From NCBI GenBank assembly GCA_028583405.1, contig CM053250.1, forward strand, positions 38,699,142 through 38,763,141: a stretch of DNA of 64,000 nt. The letters are read 5' to 3'. Source of the DNA: Pogonophryne albipinna. Lineage: Eukaryota > Chordata > Actinopteri > Perciformes > Artedidraconidae. Position numbers and translations under genes: made by a program. A model generated the notes under the pieces. That model was given only the letters and a program-made list of their open reading frames with translations, did no database searches and was not told the origin of the DNA. Position 1 is the first letter of the stretch. Each line of letters starts with the position of its first letter. Positions 50,640 through 64,000 of the stretch are shown here, in pieces.

Positions 50640-51020
50640 GTATAATAGCAGTTAATGCGTGGCGGGGCGCGGGCAGCTTTGTTCGCCAAAGTGCCGAGCT
50701 CTTAATAGAATCTGATAGATAGAGCCTGTCTCCTCAGGCCTGTAAGGGGGGCGTTGGGTGGGTTCCACTCATCAAGGCAATAGTCCCCCCCCCCCCCCCC
50801 CTCTCTCACTCTTCTCCTTGTCTTACTGTCATTCTATGAAGGAATAATTTGTCAATAATTGGCCGTGTCATTCTCGTCAAGACAGTTTGATAAAGCGCTG
50901 CCTCTTCAGGGGCCGGGCCGGAGAATATCTCAAAAATGGGGCGAGCAGGGAAAAGGCAGCATGTGGCAGCAGATCTGAGGAGGCGATAGGGCCATTAAGC
51001 GCTTTAGAAGTATTTTAGCT
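50640..51020. promoter_or_regulatory. Candidate regulatory island
   Basis: Contains CTGATAGATAGAGCC, TTTGATAAAGCGCTGCC, GAGAATATCTC and GGCGATAGGGCCATTAAGCG, a dense mix of GATA words and homeodomain-like core (ATTAAG) in GC-richer sequence, broken by an 18-bp C-run at 50784. Only motif density supports this. Confidence 0.3.
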
Positions 51021-52999
51021 GAATTCACACAAAGCAAAAATAGATAAATAAATAATGAAAGGGGAAAAAGTGGAACATCAACTGTCAGGGAAGTGATACA
51101 GACTTTTAGAAATAATTTGGGAGGGTGAAAGATAAAAGATTATCCCTCTTTTCTGCCAACGTATTGCCTCCTCAGCCATCGCTGAGGCTAATTCGCTTAC
51201 TCAAGCAATCATGCAGACTGTGTGTGTGCGTGTGCGCGCGCGTGTGTGTGTGGGGGGGGGGGGTGTGAATCCGATCCTGCCTCCGTCCACATCACTCAGT
51301 AGTGTATGGCTTCCATTATCTGCTCCACTGTAAGGGGCAGGAATTTTCCAGAGATATCCCAGAATGCTCGTTATCTTTCAAATATCTCTGGATGGCTGAC
51401 ATCAGATTGGCTACATTTCGTCTTCCCAGGCACACTACGCTGACCCCCCCAACCCCAAAGGCTGCAATGTTGTGAGACCTGTCTTTATTGAAGAAATAGA
51501 AGTGGAATAGCTACTCTGATCAACCCCATCCATACAAAAACAAAACCCAAGCCCACTGGCGCATTTCTTCATGCAGATTTATTATTAATCATTTGTTTAG
51601 AATGTAGTTCCGATGAAAGGAGAGTTGAAAGATTACTCTAGTGATTCACTGTTGCACTTTTACAATGGGGATTACAAGAGACAGACAAATGAAAAAGAAG
51701 GATAGAAATAGAACCACCTGAGGTCCAGATGGCTACATTTTGAGACTTTATTTTGGGGTAGACTGATATATTCTTTTTGGTTAGATCCATAGCTTCCTGT
51801 GAAATACATCTCTCACACATGAACAGCTCTACTTTGTAATGCAGACTCTGTGATATGAATGTGAAGTCATTAACCCAAGCTGAAGCCACCCTGATGACAT
51901 CATGTGACATCATCAGGGTTCAATTCTCAGGCATAGCTGCTCCAGAGCTCCAGAAGACCTTATTCAACTGTTTTCATTTCTGGTCATCTTGTTCTAAGTT
52001 AACCAACAACTGAACTACAAAAAGCTGATCATTTTAGATAACCTTTAAATCCTCTGTAATAACTTTGGTGTGGACATTCTGCAGTGTTAATTAATCATTG
52101 ACGGTAAAAGGGAGATGCCCCTTTTTAGTATAGGGAAGAGGTCCCCCCCTCTTCCTCAGTTCAGGGATCTGACTGATAACAGTCTGCATGGTTCTGCTCA
52201 GTAAACCCACACTGACCTTTCAGTCAACTGGTTGTGCTTTGCATACCTACTCGCTGTTTCCCTGGCATGCAAATCTCTGGAGATACAGAGCAGCTTCAGG
52301 AGGGCTCTGGGCTCAGGCTGTGGAACTTCACGCTAAAGTTTGAGACATTTGGGTTACACGTCCTTTTGCACAAGCAATGATCAGGCTATATTTTCAGTTT
52401 CTCACATTAAATAATACATTCAATAATATCAGATATGATAACAACTTTTTTCTTTTATATAGTCTGTTTCTTACTAACACACCATGTGCTCCTTAGCGTT
52501 TAGTAGAAGTATTGATTTAATAACTGGTTTGGAAGGATTTTTTATTTCTCACATCCATAATTGCTAGATCATACTCTTCTTCTTCTTCCTTGGCTTTGTT
52601 GGCATTCTGCTTCAATCCTCAGCTGTGTGCGTGTGTAATATAATAACAAAATGCTCTTTGAGGCTGCAGGCCGCTGAGGGGAACTGCAGGTGATTATACC
52701 TGTCTTTGGGTTGATCCTGGCAAGTGTTCCCTCAGACTTATTCATTTGATCCATTGTTGACATAAAGAAATATATAAGTGCAACTTCAAGCACTGCTTCT
52801 TCAGGTATAGAGGTGAAGGGAGACATGGACTGGCTAATGGTTATACTTTTTAAAATAATGTATTCAATGTATTTATTCTAATATAACACACAAGGCCGAC
52901 AGGGAAACGCAGAAACGATAACGGGTCCCAAGGTGGGTAGATCTGCAGACGCAACGCTCTGGGGGGCCAAACGGCTCCGTGTGTACGCCTCTATACGAT
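51021..52999. other. Intronic sequence without recognised gene
   Basis: Includes a CG/GT-rich tract at 51218-51253 and an imperfect hairpin CCCTGATGACATCA / TGACATCATCAGGG at 51889-51918 (two mismatched pairs). No gene supported. Confidence 0.45.
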
Positions 53000-53224
53000 C
53001 ATTTCCTGATAATGAAAATACTGCTGGGCTGTCAGGAGAGGGGGAGGAAAAGAGAGGCTCCGTGTTTTATTCTTATATGATTATATAGAGTCGTTATTCA
53101 TTTGTTTTAAAGCTCAATAAATAACAAAGAAGACCTCTGACCGGCACTTTTCTAATTTTGTCCGGAAGATTTCAACTTTAACGGACATGTTGACCGGCGG
53201 AAACAAATTCTAACGGAAACTCTG
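53000..53224 (-). mobile_element. Fragment related to the 39476-40210 hAT family
   Basis: TTTGTCCGGAAGATTTC, GGACATGTTGACCGGCGG and TAACGGAAACTCTGC are the inverse of that element's terminal sequence with substitutions. The right end lies at about 53224. The left end is not recognisable, so the coordinates are approximate. Confidence 0.45.
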
Positions 53225-55723
<2,499 letters not shown>

Positions 55724-56061
55724 GGTGTGTGTGTGTGTGTGTGTGTGTGTGTGGCCTAGCATTACTATACTTGTGGGGACCTAAATCAATCAAATTGGAG
55801 GTCCCCATGAGGGGAATCATTAATTTTAGGGTGAAGACTTGGTTGGGTTTAGGATTAGGATTAGGGTAAGGTTAAGGGTAAGGGTTAGGCATGTGTTGGT
55901 TATGGTTAAGGTTAGGGTTAGGGTTAGGGTAAGGTTAAGGGTAAGGGTTAGGCATGTGTTGGTTATGGTTAAGGTTAGGGTAAGTCTCCAGGAAATGCAT
56001 GTAAGTCAATGTAATGTCCCCTGAAGTGATGTATACATGGTATGTGTGTGTGTGTGTGTGA
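55724..56061. repeat. GT-flanked repeat with telomere-like GGTTAGGG units
   Basis: (GT)n, then ACTTGTGGGGACC, a run of GGTTAGGG/GGGTAAGG variants with a 63-bp higher-order period (units starting near 55864 and 55927, each with GGCATGTGTTGGTTATGG), then GTAAGTCAATGTAATGTCCCC and (GT)n again. This arrangement is a common fish interspersed repeat (from memory). It is degenerate and intronic, not a chromosome end. Confidence 0.7.
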
Positions 56062-59000
56062 GATCTTGTCTCTGCACCCTCCCATTTATCATTTTTGACA
56101 TTTGGCTGTACCCCCCTCTATCTGGCCATCATCTGAGGAAAGCACATTTCCCATCAGAAATCCCGTTGTGACTTTTTACGTTGTGGGGGGGGGGTCGCTG
56201 ATACTTTGGCGAGGCAGAGAGATACATAGATGTGAGCGTGCACATATTTGTGTGTGTGCGTGTGTGAGAGAGAACATGGATGTTATCTGGGCACTGAGGG
56301 CTCCAGTGGTGCCCTGCCTCTTGAAAATAGCCCCTTTCTTTGCTGCTGCCAGCCATGCAGTGGGTTATATTTAAGCAGCTATCTCCTTTACATCCCTCTG
56401 CATGCTCCACAGGGCTATCGCACCAACACTGCTGCCACCATCTCACTTTATTTTTATTTTTATTTTAAGCCTTGTGACAGGAGGCGCAGATAAGAGATGC
56501 AAAGCCAAGTTGTGAGTGGCGTACCCCCCTTTTCTCTATTTCTGCTCTCTCTCCAACAAAAAGACTACCCCCCATCTTTCCATCTCTCTCTTCTCTTGTT
56601 TTTTCTTTTGCCTTGCTTGTCTGTCTCTTTATCACTTATCTGCCCTTTTATCTCCCTCCACCCCTCCCCTCTCTCGTGGTATTTCTCTTTGCTTCTCAGA
56701 GAGGGTTTCCTGGTAAAAGCTTCCTCTTCTTGGCAGTGGGGGGGCAGATGTACAGTATGCTGCTGCAGATCACACAGACACTGGGTTCTGTCATGTGGAA
56801 CCATGGCATATTGAACTGTGGCTTGATCTGTTCTTATTTATCTTCCATATACAGTATGACACTTCACTTCAGGTGGAGTGTGTGCATTCAAATCAATTAG
56901 AAATCCATTAACATGTAAACAGTGTTGTTTACAAGTGTCTTAACAATATACAATTCAGACGTATATGCAGATATATACTAGCCACTATTAGCTTCTTGCA
57001 GATATGCTTCAATTGGTGTCACAATCTGTGGCTAAAAAAGCAGATGTTCTAAGATAATTGCAGTATACTGGGGCTGGGTATCAGTACTCATGTTAAGTTA
57101 GCCTGCGTCCTTAATAAGCTGGTCCAAGGCAGCCCGTTCTCTTCAAAATACACACCTGTGTTCTGGAGTCCAGTGACTGCCAGAGTGCATACTTCTCAAT
57201 GGAATGCATCTGAGTTCCGCATTACACAGAGGATCCCCCTAACTCAGAACCTACCCTATGACTTTGAGTGACTCCTTAACTTTGAGCTCTTCTGGGAACT
57301 AAGTGGAGTACACTCAAGAAGGATGCCTTATTGTTTGACGACCCACAACACTGCTATATGAACATGATTTCATTTCATTAGTGTTATGCTTTGTGAAGCA
57401 TGACCCATTTCTCAAGAGAATTGAGAGAAAAGTGAAAATGATGTTTCATGTGTTTATTTCATTTCAAATGACTAACGAGGCAAATAGAGAATACATCTTT
57501 CCTATAGAAACACCTCCTTTACTTTTGTAAACTAAACAGTTCACCGTTTAACATCTACTCCTTCTGAAATATCATTTATGATTACCAACAAGTCATAAAC
57601 AGACACTAACTCATTTGACATTCGTTTTATATCTGACCATGTCAAGTGTATACAGCTATGTTTTCTAGGTACCGCCTGCCCTGTCTGCATTATGGATTTA
57701 TTAAATCAAGAACTTTCTGTCCGTCTGTCTCACAGACAAAAGTGTTCTCACAGGGGTCACATTTTTAGTGACCAGAAGAAAGTTTCCCATATATCTTTGG
57801 AGAAGATATATTTCTGAAACGGTAGCTTGTATGTGAACATACATTCAGAGAGTCCCTGCCCTTTTAGAACGACACCTTACTGTATTTGTTTTAGAAATGA
57901 TGTGAAAATGAGGTGTTTGGATCCACAAAGGACTGCTCAACACAGTGTGATGTCATCCGGCAACAATTCATCACAGTGTGCAGTAATATGTATGATACTC
58001 CACTGACAAACTATTCATATTTAGCTTCACTCTAACTGTATCAACTGTAATGGTGCACACACACACGCACACACGCGCACGCACGCACGCACGCACGCAC
58101 ACACGGCGTCCCGTTGAGGAGGCTTCTCAGTCTTGTCTCTGTTTGCCAAAGCTGTTTTTCTTGTCTCCTCCGTGTGTTTAGTCTCTGGAAACAGTGTGTG
58201 TAGCTGCACAATGGACATGAAGTTTCAGGGCTGACACATGAAAAGCGAAGGCCAGAGTACTGGAGAATGCGATCAGGAGGAGGAGGAGGAGGAGGAGGAG
58301 GAGGAGGAATTAGGAAAACAATGAAGGAGGAAGATGAGTAAGTTAACCTTGACAGGGGAGGAAGAACTCAGTGAAAGTGAAGAGTAAGAAAGAAGCCAGG
58401 GAGATGGGACAGAGGGAAGGTGAATGAAAGATGAAACATACCAAATATTTTGTTTATATCATAAATTCAACTCCTGATTTCTTGAAGAGGTTTTCTTTTG
58501 TCCACATGTTCAGTTGTCAGCAGTGAACACAGCTTCCTGTCACTGAGGCAGGTCTTTCCTCTGCACCATCACATCTCTCATCTGCCTCTTTATTCAGGGT
58601 GGAGATCAAGGAGAAGGGATTGCAATCAGGCTCATTATTTCATGTAGACACACATTACAGGCAAACACTAATCTCACTAAAACTCCAACACACACCTTTT
58701 CCCACACACTTTTCACACTTTGAGAAACGTCTCTCATGCTAATCCGGCCATACATTAAAGTCTCTGTTCCACCTGTCTGCTGTGCTCTTCCTCCTTTCTT
58801 TCTTTTGATGCAGTAGATGACACACAAGCTTGTTATTAACTAGCTGTTGGCCGGATTATAGTTTGACGTAGCATGTATTGAGGAATTACTGATGTGCTAG
58901 TCAAACATGGTTCATATGTGTATATCAGTATATTGGCATAACGGTAAACTTTTGTTAAGCATCAGTATTATTAAAAAAGTGTCTTTGTTCCAGCTGTGTT

Positions 59001-59428
59001 CTATGTAAGACAACAACGGATGTAAAGCCATCCAGCCTGTCCATAGGGTGTCATATGGTGTGAGTTGCACAACTGCTAACAGTAAAATCATTTTTGTTGG
59101 TCAACTTCGGTCAGCTGGATCACTGTGATTTGTGGATGGCCTCAAGTAATTAGATACATTGATTGATGCCTTAGGGAGAATTGAATGAAGTTGAAGAGCT
59201 ATTGTGTGTATTGAGGCTTTCTAATACATTTCTTTATATCTAGCAAATATAGAAATCATAAATGTGTCGTTTAAAAAAGGTCCAGTTATTGAGTTTGTCT
59301 GAGTCTGAGAGTTTACTCAACAGAAGGACTTTTAGAAGGTAATAGCAATAACGCTATCTCAAAATGGCATCAGCATTTGATCTACTCATTGCTCTTAACC
59401 ACAATGCTAAAAAGAGCTAAGGAGCTAT
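56062..59428. other. Intronic sequence without recognised gene
   Basis: 3.4 kb with a short CA/CG tract at 58054-58104 and (GAG)n at 58278-58308. No gene, RNA or transposon ends supported. Confidence 0.5.
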
Positions 59429-59430
59429 TA

Positions 59431-59997
59431 GGTGCTTTCACACCGGAGTACTTTTCCCACTATAGTTCCGATAGTTCTTGAAATGTTGCGTTCACACCCA
59501 AAAAATCCGGAACTAGAACTTAGTTCATGAGAACCTTTTCACCCCCTTTTTAGTCCCTGCTAGAGAGTAGGTACTTTCATGGGAGGAAAAGGTTCCCATT
59601 TCTGATTGGCTTGGCGAATTGCAAACCACGCCCCGTAAAACTCGGAAAAGTTTTGTGAAGCCGCCATTTTATTTGCTGGCATTAGCATTATTAGCATTAG
59701 CCCAGCGCACCAACGTTGCGTCACTCCAAAGAGATGAGGAGGTGTCTGCGTTCTGGCGATTTACTCGGAAGCCAGTCCCCAACTCCGGGGACTTCCGGCC
59801 GGGGACTTCGGGTGGCAGTATACGCCGTGAAGTGGTTTGCGGCCTGCCAGTAAACCCGAAGAAGACGAAGTGACGTCAGCGGCTTCATTTGCCTAATGCT
59901 CCCTCAGACATTTATTCCGGTGTGAACACGATCTGCTCATCAGAACTAAAGAGTTCTGATAAACTAAGTACGGCAAAGTACTTGGTGTGAAAGCGCC
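59431..59997. mobile_element. Non-autonomous TIR element
   Basis: Inverse ends GGTGCTTTCACACC and GGTGTGAAAGCGCC, flanked by TA on both sides (59429-59430 and 59998-59999). 567 bp with no transposase. Superfamily uncertain: a TA duplication is compatible with several groups, and ATT or TTA readings are also possible. Confidence 0.7.
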
Positions 59998-59999
59998 TA

Positions 60000-63104
<3,105 letters not shown>

Positions 63105-64000
63105 CACTGTCCCCCCCCCCCTCTCCCCAGGACCTTTATCAGGGAGACGGCTCTGCTCATTAAGGAGTTAATTTTCTCGCTCCTATCTGTGATTAGTATA
63201 GTCAACCTAAAGCACTGTGAATTCTTCAAATGTGCTTCCTTGTTATCAGAAAGGGAGAGGCAGAAGTAAGATGGGAATGTGGGGATATTTAATCGGTTAA
63301 GTATTCTTCCTGGGGAACTAGATTCTCTCCCTCTCTTTTTTCTCTTCCCAGCAATGTAAAGAAATCTCTGTGAAAGCCGGCCTGCTCAGTAATTCAGTTT
63401 TTAAAGCATGAGGATGGAGGGAAAGAAAGAGGCGGTGGAGGAGGGGGGGGATGATGGTGGTGGCGGCAGGAGAGGGGAGGGTAGAAGGAGAGAAAAAAAC
63501 GACTTGATGAAATTCCGCTATCAGCTCCGAACCAATATGCAAAATATCTCGCTGGAAATCAAATAGCTATTATGTTTTCATTTCCACGTCGGCGTATTTG
63601 CTTAATGAAGAGGAGACAGATCAGACCGGCACAGAGAGTCTGCAGCAGCCGATAACCGCCAACGGCTCCCAGCTATCCGCTCTCTGACGCTCAGTCACTC
63701 CGCCTTTCACAGCGAACAGAAAAGGGGGATGGAGCGGAGGGAGAGAAGGAGAGAGGGAGGGAAGGTGATGGAGGAAAGAGACAGAGCATGAGTGATATTG
63801 AAAGGGAGGGAGAAGAAGGATGAGAGGCGGTGGTGGCAGCGTTGGTGAGGAGGGGGGATAAGGGGGTGAGGAACGGAGAGATAATGACAGAAAGAGAGGA
63901 GGAAGTGAGAATGTAAAGGAGAGACTGCAGGTTGGGATGGAGGGATGAGGAATGACAGAAGAGGTGGAGACTGAGAGCATTGAGAAGCTGAGAAAACGGG
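63105..64000. other. Intronic sequence; possible regulatory island
   Basis: GACCTTTATCAGGGAGACG, CTCATTAAGGAGTTAATTTTC and CTCCTATCTGTGATTAG (63131-63196) mix GATA and homeodomain-like words. CGCTATCAGCTCCG at 63517 adds another. Purine-rich low-complexity sequence follows (63720-63990). No exon recognised. Confidence 0.4.

Noticed and set aside
51889..51918. CCCTGATGACATCA hairpin as a functional element
   Set aside because: Arms have two mismatched pairs and no context suggesting an RNA gene or transposon end.
55860..55985. True telomere or chromosome fusion site
   Set aside because: Units are degenerate, short and part of a GT-flanked interspersed repeat.
55839..56024. Arg-Val repeat protein
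   Set aside because: Frame through telomere-like GGTTAGGG units, no start context or conservation signal.
56129..56446. 105-codon minus-strand frame as an exon
   Set aside because: No recognisable domain or splice context.

Overview
This is eukaryotic, almost certainly teleost fish, nuclear DNA. The evidence is very long (CA)n/(GT)n arrays, fish-type transposon families (BEL/Pao, gypsy, L2-like LINEs, hAT, piggyBac), a tRNA-derived SINE, and a CpG-rich first exon whose 14 residues match the start of the vertebrate FOG family. There are no bacterial or phage genes and no CRISPR array. Species cannot be named from the sequence.

Layout. 1-13.5 kb is a transposon nest. A piggyBac-type element (2804-13506) was split by a BEL/Pao LTR retrotransposon (3133-11637, minus strand, target duplication GGAAC) and by a hAT element (12083-13136, target duplication TGTTATGG). 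The BEL leader is itself split by two head-to-head TIR elements (9919-11125). The left edge is a near-perfect tandem duplication with a 2956-bp period: the end of one copy (1-1508) is followed by a whole copy (1509-4464). 13.7-17.9 kb is a decayed gypsy element (minus) split by a 5'-truncated L2-like LINE (14173-16362) whose reverse transcriptase frame is open. 17.9-25.9 kb is an L2-like LINE (plus) carrying a hAT insertion (18823-20126) and a second, closely related LINE in the opposite orientation (22153-24892).

25.9-28.2 kb is AT-rich with no recognisable gene. 28.2-29.0 kb is a CpG-rich promoter and first coding exon; the ATG at 28780 opens MSRRKQSKPRQIKR, the FOG/ZFPM amino terminus, best matching ZFPM2 (FOG2), followed by a GTAAGG splice donor. 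The remaining 35 kb has no further exon that I can support and is read as intron 1. It holds hAT-type elements with exact 8-bp target duplications, a three-level nest at 32.3-35.3 kb, a 78-bp perfect palindrome, a telomere-like repeat block, long microsatellites, and GC-richer islands with clustered GATA motifs that could be enhancers.

How it fits together: the only host gene supported is the zfpm2-like locus. Everything coding upstream of it is mobile-element protein, nearly all of it broken. I found no convincing new biological system. The most notable points are the duplication breakpoint, the nested and inverted transposon structures, and the GATA-rich intron.
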